Part shown: positions 19,801 to 27,599 of the stretch, in pieces
Layout of the letters: each line of letters begins with the position of its first letter
How positions within the stretch are numbered: position 1 is the first letter of the stretch
Assembly (NCBI RefSeq): GCF_000717475.1
Contig: NZ_JPIK01000004.1
Coordinates: forward strand, 141,841 to 205,840
From: Desulfonatronum thiodismutans
Lineage (GTDB): Bacteria; Desulfobacterota; Desulfovibrionia; Desulfovibrionales; Desulfonatronaceae
Reading direction: 5' to 3'
Length of the DNA stretch: 64,000 nucleotides
Notes under the pieces: model-generated
What the model was told of the DNA's origin: nothing
The model's database searches: none
The model's input: the letters and a program-made list of their open reading frames with translations, nothing else
Program-made: the position numbers and the translations under genes

Positions 19801-20771
19801 CCGGTTCACCGGACCACATTGCACGCAGCCTGCAATGCTATGACCCGGATGATCGCCCCGTTATCGTGGCGGCTTTTCAACGCTGTGTCGAGCAAGGGCA
19901 AGCCTACGATTTGGATTTCCAGATTACCAAGACCGACGGTTGTCGGATATGGATTCGAACAATGGCGCACGCCGTTCAGGTGAACGGTCGAGTCGTCAAG
20001 ATCCAGGGGAACATCTTTGATATTACTGAACGTAGAAAGACGAGGGAGGCAATCGAGCAGATCAACCAGGAACTTCGCATATCCAATGCCGAAAAGGACA
20101 GGCTGTTCACCATCATAGCCCACGACCTCAAGGCTCCCATGGCCGGCATTCTCAGCGCAACAGGGATGTTGGCTGACCAGGCGGAGATTTTTTCGGAGCA
20201 GGAAATCCGGCTGCTCTCCACGGAACTGCACAACAACGCCAAAAACACTTTTGCGCTCCTGGAGGACCTGCTGCAATGGTCGCGCATGAGTCAGGGCGGC
20301 ATTGACTTTGATCCAGGACCATGCAGCCTGCATGATCTGATCAACATAAGCTTCTTTTCAGCCCAAGGCATGGCCAAAGACAAGGATGTCGCCATCCGTC
20401 TGGACATCCCCCAAGGTCTGACCGTTTGCGTGGACCAGCCCATGATCAACACGGTGATCCGAAACATCCTGTTCAACGCAATCAAATTCTCCCTCCGGGG
20501 CGGAGAGATCGTCATCACGGCTCAACGGAACGGGAAGACCGTGACCGTGGCTATTCAAGACAACGGCATCGGGATGAACGAGCAGGTATTGCCTTCGGTT
20601 TTTTCCTTGCAGAAAGAGAAGCGGCATTTGGGCACGGAAGGTGAAACCGGGACCGGCCTGGGGCTGGTTTTGTGCAAGCAGTTCATTGATCGGCACGGTG
20701 GAGAAATCTGGGTGGAAAGCGAGCCGGGACAGGGTACGACCGTATTCTTTACCTTGCCTATCGACGCTTGA
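16899..20771 (+). CDS. XRE-type HTH fused to multi-PAS/GAF histidine kinase
   Basis: 1,290 residues, no membrane segment. Residues 6–70 form a Cro/CI-type helix-turn-helix (LRSLKSLTQAELAQKLNIS, RQYCRIERGE). Then PAS domains at about 90–205, 245–370, 375–500 and 500–625, a GAF domain 630–790, PAS 790–915 and 915–1050, HisKA with His1075 in IIAHDLKAPMAG, and HATPase to the end (DNGIGM, GTGLGLVLCK). A DNA-binding domain at the front of a histidine kinase is unusual; kinases normally pass phosphate to a separate regulator. Codons for about residues 165–365 (17390–17990) are markedly A+T rich compared with the rest, suggesting that the second PAS was acquired separately. The stop-free frame and ribosome site support one intact polypeptide. 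Confidence 0.92.
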   Translation: MKQCPIATRRLGERLRYLRSLKSLTQAELAQKLNISLRQYCRIERGESQTTVAVLEQICEALDTCMATLFLGSGNEQEESLSARMRRGRDYCGHSTTGVWTLGSDSRTGHWSASLYQLLGYKPFSVKPTLKRFLKHVHPDDHATLKAFLDTSKRSGDVYRHLLNITTISSENRLCLLSFDYIADKSESIQSTFVIIQDLTDRIQMDDALNVNKEKLEKFVLNKNKDLLNAIDRCNNEISERINSEKKLEIFKLMVNSSNNAQAFIDKNKKILIVNNTYENLVNEPEKRIIGNNFELFLKRKMGEYYYNKEIKPYFEKSLLDGETCTHKGWTDVGQSRKFLYRIYTPCRDDSKRISGVIITLHDLTHLMSAEEQARKNEQLFLTLGELAPIGIVISDRENKTIYLSPSFEKILGYTREDIPTMDAWWPLAYPDPNLRESIKRKWAEDVAAAMRDRTETPPYDIPVTCKDGTVRHMDVRLKSAGDCSVVTFTDLSYRKEAEKKLRHARDIVENIHTSLYVYQLEDLDNDRSLRMVEANPATEKLTGIKVVDVLGKTIDENFPGLRKTGIPHRFAEVVRSRQSAEIGDVDYEDDRVRRAVFSVKAFSLPDNHLGVAFEDITASKRAEQMTEIRLRLIEFASDHSLPELMTSALDEIERFLDSSISFLHFVEPDQKTLSLQQWSSATVERFCKAPGQLLHYNINQAGVWVECVREGRGVIHNDYASLPNKKGLPSGHVEVIREMVVPVLRQDVVVAILGVGNKPMDYSHNDMEELSFLADVTWEIIRRKKAETALAESLARYNDLITRVPVGVYVVWTRADGRHEFEYVSDRWCAIHQVRREDVLADSMVANNLAHPDEREAFLARNRQAHLDRKPFLWEGRFIAGSEVRWLRIESTSVIFDNGDARWFGVTQDITERKLTEIELQRSRELLDSTQALAKIGGWEWDVAQQTMYWTDEAYRIHGFQPGEVEAGSPDHIARSLQCYDPDDRPVIVAAFQRCVEQGQAYDLDFQITKTDGCRIWIRTMAHAVQVNGRVVKIQGNIFDITERRKTREAIEQINQELRISNAEKDRLFTIIAHDLKAPMAGILSATGMLADQAEIFSEQEIRLLSTELHNNAKNTFALLEDLLQWSRMSQGGIDFDPGPCSLHDLINISFFSAQGMAKDKDVAIRLDIPQGLTVCVDQPMINTVIRNILFNAIKFSLRGGEIVITAQRNGKTVTVAIQDNGIGMNEQVLPSVFSLQKEKRHLGTEGETGTGLGLVLCKQFIDRHGGEIWVESEPGQGTTVFFTLPIDA

Positions 20772-20946
20772 TTGCCATGACATCTCGCGGACTTGTCGAA
20801 GACCGACGATTCCAGAGCAGCTTCTCAATTTTTGGAAAGTGTGGGAGGGTGTGCAACCCCATCCTGATTCACCAACACACGAAAGAAGATTTTGGATAAT
20901 CGCCGCGATTCGGGTTGTCCGCGACACTATTTCTCAAGGAGGACAC

Positions 20947-22134
20947 ATGAAGACCAGGCGCGTTCTGCAACCGAGGGTAGCTGGATTCCGGCTGATGCTC
21001 TGGGCTTTATTGGCGATTTCCATCAGCCTCGGCATGGACGGGCAGGTCAGGGGAGAGTCCCTGGAGCCCATCAGGATCGCATCCGCGTTCTCGGCAACGG
21101 GCCCGTTGAGCACGCAGAACGTATGGAGTTTCAGCGTCGTGCGTCTGGCAGCCCGGACGGTGAATTCCCAGGGCGGGGTTCTGGGCAGGCCCATTGAACT
21201 GATCGAGCTGGACACCCAGAGCACTCCGCTGGGAGCTCGTCAGGCTGCTCTTGAGGCGGTGCGGGCCGGGGTCACGGCCGTGATCGGACCTTCGTTCAGT
21301 TCCCAGGCCATGGCCATGGGCCCGGTGCTTCAGGAGGCCGGCATTCCGATGATTGGCACCAATACGACGGCCCCGGCGGTCACCCGGATCGGGGAGTACG
21401 TCTTTCGGGCCAGCTTCACCGACGAATCGCAGGCCATGGCCATGGCCAATTTTGCCCATGACCACCTGAAAGCCCGAACAGTCGCGGTGCTGCACATTGT
21501 CGACGACCTCTACAGCGAGGGGTTGAGTTCCGTCTTCGTCGAACTGTTCACCGCCCTGGGCGGCAAGAGCGTGCTCCAACTGCCCTATCTTCTTTCGGAC
21601 ACCGACTTTTCCAGACAAATATCCATGATCAAGGAAGCCGATCCGGACTTGGTCTTTCTACCGGGCCATGCCCGGGACTCCGGGATGATTCTCAAGCAGG
21701 CCCGGGCCATGGGACTTGCCGTCCCCTTTCTTGGAGGAGACGGCTGGAGCGCGCTGGAAGCGTACCCTCATCTCACCCCTGATTGGGGAGACGTGTACTA
21801 TGCTTCCCACTGGCATTCCGCCAGGGACACGGAGCCAAGCCGGGCCTTCCAGCGCATTCTGGCCCAAGAGTTCGGGGAAGATGCATCGATGGTCCTGATT
21901 TCCGCAAGAGCCAACGATTTCGATGCCCTGGGGCTGGTGGCCGATGCGATCCGCAGGGCCGGCAGCGCGGACCCCAAAGCCGTCCGCGATGCCCTGGCCA
22001 TGACCGTGAAGTATCCCGGCGTGACCGGTGAGATCAGCTTTCAGGACTCCCGTGATCCTCTGAAACCGGTCTACATCCTGCGCATCACCCAGGATGCCAT
22101 TGAACATGTCACCTCCGTGGAGCCAAAGCTATGA
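20947..22134 (+). CDS. Periplasmic branched-chain amino-acid-type binding protein
   Basis: 395 residues of the LivJ/Peripla_BP_6 fold with a signal peptide (cleavage near residue 36). Typical pieces: IRIASAFSATGPLSTQN, TAVIGPSFSSQAMAMGPVLQEAGIPMIG near 95–125, and FLGGDGWSALEA near 255. AAGGAGG lies just before the ATG; an upstream frame to 20641 is rejected because it overlaps the preceding kinase. No ABC permease or ATPase genes are present. The stop overlaps the start of the hybrid kinase (ATGA, 22131–22134), so it most likely feeds ligand state to that kinase's extracytoplasmic domain instead of serving transport. Confidence 0.93.
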   Translation: MKTRRVLQPRVAGFRLMLWALLAISISLGMDGQVRGESLEPIRIASAFSATGPLSTQNVWSFSVVRLAARTVNSQGGVLGRPIELIELDTQSTPLGARQAALEAVRAGVTAVIGPSFSSQAMAMGPVLQEAGIPMIGTNTTAPAVTRIGEYVFRASFTDESQAMAMANFAHDHLKARTVAVLHIVDDLYSEGLSSVFVELFTALGGKSVLQLPYLLSDTDFSRQISMIKEADPDLVFLPGHARDSGMILKQARAMGLAVPFLGGDGWSALEAYPHLTPDWGDVYYASHWHSARDTEPSRAFQRILAQEFGEDASMVLISARANDFDALGLVADAIRRAGSADPKAVRDALAMTVKYPGVTGEISFQDSRDPLKPVYILRITQDAIEHVTSVEPKL

Positions 22135-25100
22135 AAAAAAGCATCGCCACGCGGATGAACAAGGACATCCTGCTGACCTTCCTGGTGATCGCGGTTCTGT
22201 TCATTTTTTTCGGTATCTTGGTCCAATTGCACTGGCGCAACGAAAACATCCGCATGGTTGTCCACCTCCTGGACACGGTGGTGACCAGGGAACAAAACAA
22301 CCTGGCCAACGAACTCTTTGAGGACCGAATCAACGCCTTGAACATGCGCCTGCGGGACATGCTCGACATCGAGCATATCGTCCGTGTCGCGCTGTACGAT
22401 CAGGATCGCGGGTTTCTGACAAGCGCTTCCGGACTACACCAAGAGGGTGATGCGCTGTTGGCCGCTTCTCTGGCCGATGCCGACCTGTTCGGCACGGACG
22501 GCGCCTACCGGGTGACCGGAGGCGTGCACTCGCTCTACTTCGCCAGGCCCATCACCGCCGTGGGGGAGACCCTGGGTTGGATAGCCATTGTCTATGATCT
22601 TTCGCTGCTCAGAAAGCAGATTCTCTCCTTTTTCTTCTTTTACTCCGCCCTTCTCGCAGTGTTGCTGCTGGGCTTGCTACTTTTGCTGCGCCGACGCCTC
22701 CGGCAGTCCGTGGTTATTCCTCTCCGGCAACTGGGGGAATCCATGCGGACCATCCAGGCCGGGCAGTCCATATCACTGCGCGACTCCGAGAACGCGGACC
22801 GGGAACTGTCCGACCTGCTGGGTTCCTTCCAGGACATGGCCGTTCGATTGAGCACTTCCTATCAAGAGCTGGACGAGACGAACAGGAGCCTGCGCACCAA
22901 CGGGGAACGCGCGCTTAAGCAGCGGGCGGCCATCTCCGGACTGGCCCTGGACGAGGCCATTGTATCCGGGGATAAGAATCTTGCTTTTGCCAGGCTGGTC
23001 CAGGTGGCCGCTGAAACAACGGCGGTCAGTCGAGCCAGTGTCTGGCTCCTGAACGAGGACGGCGCGACCCTGAAATGCCAGGCGATTTTCCAGACGGGAA
23101 CCGGCCACCTGACTCTTCTCCAGCCCTTGCATTGCGCGGAAATTCCAACCTACCTGAACAGTCTCCGTGCCGAGGGCAGGATCTCCATCGAAGATTGCCG
23201 AACCGATCCGCGAATCCAGGAAATGGCCGAGTATTTCAGTCCGCTGGGAATCTCGGCGATGCTGGACTCGGGCATCATGATCAACGGCAAGCTGATGGGC
23301 ATTGTTTGCCTGGAACACGTCGGCGGCCAAAGGCCGTGGCATCCGGACGAGGAGGCTTTTTCCAGCACCATGGCGGCCATTGCCGCCCAGATTGTTGATA
23401 ATGCCCGACGCAAGCAAACGGAAACCATGCTCAGCCAGTCCGAGCAAAAGCATCGGGTCCTTTTCGAAGCGTCTCCGGATGCCATTTTCCTTTTGAAGGA
23501 TGAACGGATCGTTGACTGCAATCCGCAAACCCTGAAACAGTTTGGGCGTCCGCGAGAACAACTTTTGGGTCGCAAACCCGGTGAATTGTCCCCTGCAGTG
23601 CAGCCCGGCGGAGAGAACTCCCTGGAGCTGGCCACGCAAATTGTCCATCGTGTGGAGCAAGGACAAAACCAGGTGTTCGAGTGGCAACATGGCCGGGGTG
23701 ACGGGACCGAGTTCACCGCCGAGGTGTCCCTTACCAAGATGCGCTTGCCCGACGACGACTATATCGTCGTGTTTCTGCGCGACATCACCGAGCGCAAGCG
23801 GACCGAGAATGCCTTGGAAAAGCGCCTTGTGGCCCTTACCCAACCGCTGGACAGCTCCGAAGGGGTTGGTTTTGAGGAAATGTTCAACATTGCCGAACTG
23901 CAGCGTCTGCAAGATGATTTCGCCAAGGCAACCAAAGTGGCAGCTCTTATCACGCGTCCCGACGGTACCCCCATCACTGCGCCGTCCAACTTTTGTCGTC
24001 TGTGCACAATTATTCGTCAAACAAAAATCGGTCAGGCCAACTGCATCAAGTCTGATTCCGTATTGGGGCGCATGAACCGCAACGGTCCGGTGATACAACC
24101 TTGCCTGAGCGGCGGGCTCTGGGATGCCGGCGCAGCCATTTACGTGGGCGATCGCCACATTGCCAACTGGTTGATCGGTCAGGTGCGTGACGAGGAGCAG
24201 GACGAAGAAAAAATTAGGGCTTATGCTCGGACCATCGGCGCCGATGAGGATGCCGCGGCACAAGCCTTTCAAGAAGTACCCGCCATGTCTCGCCAACAGT
24301 TCAAGCAAGTTGCTGACGCGCTCTTTACACTCGCCACCCAGCTTTCAAACACTGCTCACCAAAATGTGCAGCAGGCAAGGTTCATCACCGAGCGCAAGCA
24401 GGCCGAAGAGGCGCTTTTGGAAAGCGAGGAGATGCAGCGCAGGCTCCTGCAAACCGTACCGGACCTGATCATCAGGACGGACATGGAAGGCACGATCACC
24501 TTTGTCAACGAGCAGGCGTTTCCCGGCTTGGAGAACGTTCCGGAAGCGAGCATCTACGGAAAAAGCATTTATTCCTTTTTTGTCGAGCACGACCTGCCTC
24601 GCGCACTGGAGAACGCCCGGATGCGCATCGAAAAAAGCATCGGCCCGCAACCATACCGGTTGTGTCTTGGTGAAGCCATCATTGACGCCGAGGTCAACGG
24701 CGCCGTGATCCGCGACATGGAGTCCAGGCCAGCGGGAATGGTCTACGTCATCCGCGACGTCACCGAGCGCAAGCGGGCCGAGCAGGAACAGGAGAAGCTG
24801 CAAAGTCTGTTTCTCCAGTCCCAAAAGATGGAATCCGTGGGCACCCTGGCCGGAGGCGTGGCCCATGACTTCAACAACCTGCTCCAGGTGGTTCGCGGCA
24901 ACATGGAATTACTGCCGCAACAAGCCACCCTCGGCTCTCAAGCCCAGTCCCGGGTCCAGGCGGTGATCAAGGCCCTGGATCGGGCGGCCGTACTGGTCCA
25001 GCAACTGTTGCTCTTCAGTCGCAAGGCCGAGTCCAGCAAGATCCAGGTCGATCTGAACCACGAAGTGCGCGAAGTGGCCAGAATGCTGGAACGGACCATC

Positions 25101-25979
25101 CCCAAGATGATCACCCTGGAGCTGCGTCTTGACCCCAGCGCCTGGCCCTTGACCGCCGACCCGGTGCAGATCGAACAGATAATGCTCAACCTGGCCAGGA
25201 ATGCCGTGGACGCCATGCCGGAGGGCGGAAAGCTGACCCTGGAAACGAGCAACGTGGTCCTGGACAAGGACTTCGTCAACCACCATCCGGGCTCGTCCGC
25301 CGGACCTCACGTGCTCCTGATCGTGACGGACACGGGGTACGGCATGGACGCCCAAACCCGCGAGCATATCTTCGATCCCTTCTTCACCACCAAGGAAGTG
25401 GGCAAAGGCACCGGCCTGGGTCTGGCCTCGGCATACGGCATTGCCAAGAGCCACGGCGGCTTCATCCAATGCTCCAGCGAGCCGGGCTTAGGAACGTCGT
25501 TCAGAATTTACTGGCCGGCCATGAACGAACAGGAGATCAGCCCGGCCGAAGAACCGCTGGAAAGCCCCCCTCCAGGCGGCGACGAGACCATTCTCGTGGT
25601 TGACGATGAGCCGGAAATCCGGGATTTGACCCAAGAGGCCCTGGAGGCCCTGGGCTACACCATAAAGAACGCCGCCAGCGGAGAAGAAGCCCTGCGGATT
25701 TACCAAGAACACGGCCAAAGCCTCGACTTGGTCCTTTTGGACCTGAATATGCCGGGCATGGGAGGATATAAGTGCCTCCAGGAGTTGTCGCGGATGAATC
25801 CCTCGGTCAAAGTGGTGATCAGCAGCGGTTATTCGGCCAATGGGAATGCCGACGCGGCCCAGACGGCCGGAGCCGCGGGCTTTATCGGCAAACCGTATCA
25901 ACTCAAAGATCTGGCCGCCGTGGTGCGCTGCGCGCTGGACGAACAGCGGGCCGCGCCATGCCGGGATGAGCCCGAATGA
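22131..25979 (+). CDS. HAMP–GAF–PAS–PocR hybrid histidine kinase with receiver
   Basis: 1,282 residues. Membrane segments 12–34 and 162–187 flank a periplasmic domain; HAMP 188–245, GAF 265–425, PAS 437–555, a PocR-type sensory domain 583–745, PAS 767–880, HisKA with His912 in GGVAHDFNNLL, HATPase (LNLARNAVDA, DTGYGM) and receiver 1152–1272 with Asp1204 and Lys1254. The PocR domain keeps Cys622, Cys625, Cys638 and Cys658, which could bind metal or a cofactor. The gene is translationally coupled to the upstream binding protein. The transmitter and receiver are near-identical to the pseudogene at 11094 and related to the kinase at 4877. The PocR domain is known from propanediol/B12 regulators and binds small hydrocarbon derivatives there. 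Confidence 0.94.
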   Translation: MKKSIATRMNKDILLTFLVIAVLFIFFGILVQLHWRNENIRMVVHLLDTVVTREQNNLANELFEDRINALNMRLRDMLDIEHIVRVALYDQDRGFLTSASGLHQEGDALLAASLADADLFGTDGAYRVTGGVHSLYFARPITAVGETLGWIAIVYDLSLLRKQILSFFFFYSALLAVLLLGLLLLLRRRLRQSVVIPLRQLGESMRTIQAGQSISLRDSENADRELSDLLGSFQDMAVRLSTSYQELDETNRSLRTNGERALKQRAAISGLALDEAIVSGDKNLAFARLVQVAAETTAVSRASVWLLNEDGATLKCQAIFQTGTGHLTLLQPLHCAEIPTYLNSLRAEGRISIEDCRTDPRIQEMAEYFSPLGISAMLDSGIMINGKLMGIVCLEHVGGQRPWHPDEEAFSSTMAAIAAQIVDNARRKQTETMLSQSEQKHRVLFEASPDAIFLLKDERIVDCNPQTLKQFGRPREQLLGRKPGELSPAVQPGGENSLELATQIVHRVEQGQNQVFEWQHGRGDGTEFTAEVSLTKMRLPDDDYIVVFLRDITERKRTENALEKRLVALTQPLDSSEGVGFEEMFNIAELQRLQDDFAKATKVAALITRPDGTPITAPSNFCRLCTIIRQTKIGQANCIKSDSVLGRMNRNGPVIQPCLSGGLWDAGAAIYVGDRHIANWLIGQVRDEEQDEEKIRAYARTIGADEDAAAQAFQEVPAMSRQQFKQVADALFTLATQLSNTAHQNVQQARFITERKQAEEALLESEEMQRRLLQTVPDLIIRTDMEGTITFVNEQAFPGLENVPEASIYGKSIYSFFVEHDLPRALENARMRIEKSIGPQPYRLCLGEAIIDAEVNGAVIRDMESRPAGMVYVIRDVTERKRAEQEQEKLQSLFLQSQKMESVGTLAGGVAHDFNNLLQVVRGNMELLPQQATLGSQAQSRVQAVIKALDRAAVLVQQLLLFSRKAESSKIQVDLNHEVREVARMLERTIPKMITLELRLDPSAWPLTADPVQIEQIMLNLARNAVDAMPEGGKLTLETSNVVLDKDFVNHHPGSSAGPHVLLIVTDTGYGMDAQTREHIFDPFFTTKEVGKGTGLGLASAYGIAKSHGGFIQCSSEPGLGTSFRIYWPAMNEQEISPAEEPLESPPPGGDETILVVDDEPEIRDLTQEALEALGYTIKNAASGEEALRIYQEHGQSLDLVLLDLNMPGMGGYKCLQELSRMNPSVKVVISSGYSANGNADAAQTAGAAGFIGKPYQLKDLAAVVRCALDEQRAAPCRDEPE

Positions 25980-25982
25980 TCC

Positions 25983-26045
25983 AACCCGGTGCTGATGAAA
26001 GACCTGGGAAAAGCCTTGGAGAAGATCATTCGACATCCGGTCTAA
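25983..26045 (+). pseudogene. Remnant of a receiver-domain C-terminus
   Basis: Right after the kinase stop, one frame reads [20 protein letters not shown] and a stop. This matches the last 20 residues of the receivers at 12199 ([20 protein letters not shown]) and 8230 ([20 protein letters not shown]), not that of the adjacent kinase. It is thus the tail of another hybrid kinase whose body has been replaced or deleted, marking a recombination joint. Confidence 0.75.
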
Positions 26046-26251
26046 GCCATGCCGCTGCCGCGAAACGGGCCAACGCTCCGTGAGGATGGCCGAGCTCCAG
26101 CCAAACCATAACGGAGCATTGCATGTCCCCATCAACACATCCAAAGTTTGAAATGGAGGTTCTTGATTAATCAACAAATCCCGCGTAATTCTCTTTTTTT
26201 GAGGGAGAAAAGCACCAACTCTTCGCCTTTCACGAAGGAGAACACTACTCA

Positions 26252-27595
26252 GTGCATACCATGACCCCGCTATCCTTGAAAGATGTCTTAATCGAAAAAC
26301 TGGCTGAAGCGATCTCCGCGCCATTGCCGGTTTTCACGCCCAGACAGATCAGGGGGGTTGTTTCCCTGCCTGGAAAGGCCACTGCGGTAGTGGGAATGCG
26401 CCGGGCCGGAAAAACCACGTTTCTGCATCAGTTGCGCCGGGATAAGTTCAATCAGGGTACGCCCCTCACCCATCTGCCGTATCTGAATTTCGAGGATGAG
26501 CGCCTCGCCGGCTTGGAAGCAGTCCACCTCGGTTTTTTGCTTGATGAATTTGCCCGGCGGACGACAGGGGGACCAGGTCCGGTTCGAGCAACGTGGTTTT
26601 TCGATGAAATCCAAGTGGTCCCGGGTTGGGAACGCTTTGTTCGGCGTCTCCTGGATACCGGAGCAAGCGATGTCGTCGTAACGGGTTCATCCGCCGCCCT
26701 GCTTTCGAGGGAGATCGCGACAGCGTTACGAGGCCGGGCCTGGGAGGCGTCTCTCTATCCGTTCAGCTTTGCCGAGGCCATGCGCCATCAGGGTCGGGAC
26801 ATTCCGCCGGAGGCGGCCTTTCTTTCCGGAATGGAACGAGCCGGAATCGAAAGGGCGTTCCTGGACTGGTTGACCGTCGGCGGTTTTCCCGAGGTTCAGG
26901 GTCTTGACCAAGGCTCCAGAAGACGACTGCTGCAGGATTATGTGGACGTGGCCATACTCCGGGACGTCGTGGAACGACACGGGGTCAGCAATGTGATCGG
27001 CCTGCGCTGGCTGGTGCGTCACTTGCTGGGCAATGCGGCGGGAACCTTCACGGTGGAAAAATTTCACGCCGGTTTAAAAAGCCAGGGGGTGGCCATTTCC
27101 AGAGACACGGTGCATCAATTGCTCGCCCACCTTGAGGATTGTTTTCTCGTGCGAGCGGTTTGGATGGAAGCGACGTCTGAACGGCAGAGAATGGTGAACC
27201 CCCGAAAAACCTATCCCATTGATCCGGGCCTGATCCCGCTCTTTGACCGCAGCGGACGCCGAAATCACGGCCATGCCCTGGAGACCGCCGTATTGATTGA
27301 GCTGGAAAGGCGACGTTGCGCCGCGACCTATGTCCGCACCCCCGAAGGCCATGAAGTGGATTTCCTGGCTCGCGACCCCCTGGGCAACGAGACGCTCATC
27401 CAAGTTTGCCTCGATGCCTCCGAACCGACAACCGCCCACCGGGAACTCCGGGCCTTGGCCGAAGCCGCCCGGCCGCACCCAAAGGCGGGGAAACTGTTGC
27501 TTACCTTGAACAAGGACGGCGCCCCCGCGGACATTCCAGAGGATGTGACGGTATGCCCAGCCTACGAATGGATGCTCACCGAACCGACCGAGTAG
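26252..27595 (+). CDS. AAA ATPase with DUF4143 domain
   Basis: 447 residues starting at GTG 26252 (AAGGAG 11 bases upstream; ATG 26261 is the alternative). Walker A is GMRRAGKTTFL near residue 49, Walker B is the WFFDEIQVVPGWE segment near 112, and VVTGSSAALLS is the sensor 1 region. The C-terminal half is DUF4143 with the PD-(D/E)XK-like pattern TPEGHEVDFLAR near 365. Members of this family are scattered in bacteria and archaea, often as mobile cargo, and their job is unknown. It sits alone between sensor kinases with four bases to the next gene. Confidence 0.88.
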   Translation: MHTMTPLSLKDVLIEKLAEAISAPLPVFTPRQIRGVVSLPGKATAVVGMRRAGKTTFLHQLRRDKFNQGTPLTHLPYLNFEDERLAGLEAVHLGFLLDEFARRTTGGPGPVRATWFFDEIQVVPGWERFVRRLLDTGASDVVVTGSSAALLSREIATALRGRAWEASLYPFSFAEAMRHQGRDIPPEAAFLSGMERAGIERAFLDWLTVGGFPEVQGLDQGSRRRLLQDYVDVAILRDVVERHGVSNVIGLRWLVRHLLGNAAGTFTVEKFHAGLKSQGVAISRDTVHQLLAHLEDCFLVRAVWMEATSERQRMVNPRKTYPIDPGLIPLFDRSGRRNHGHALETAVLIELERRRCAATYVRTPEGHEVDFLARDPLGNETLIQVCLDASEPTTAHRELRALAEAARPHPKAGKLLLTLNKDGAPADIPEDVTVCPAYEWMLTEPTE

Positions 27596-27599
27596 GGAT

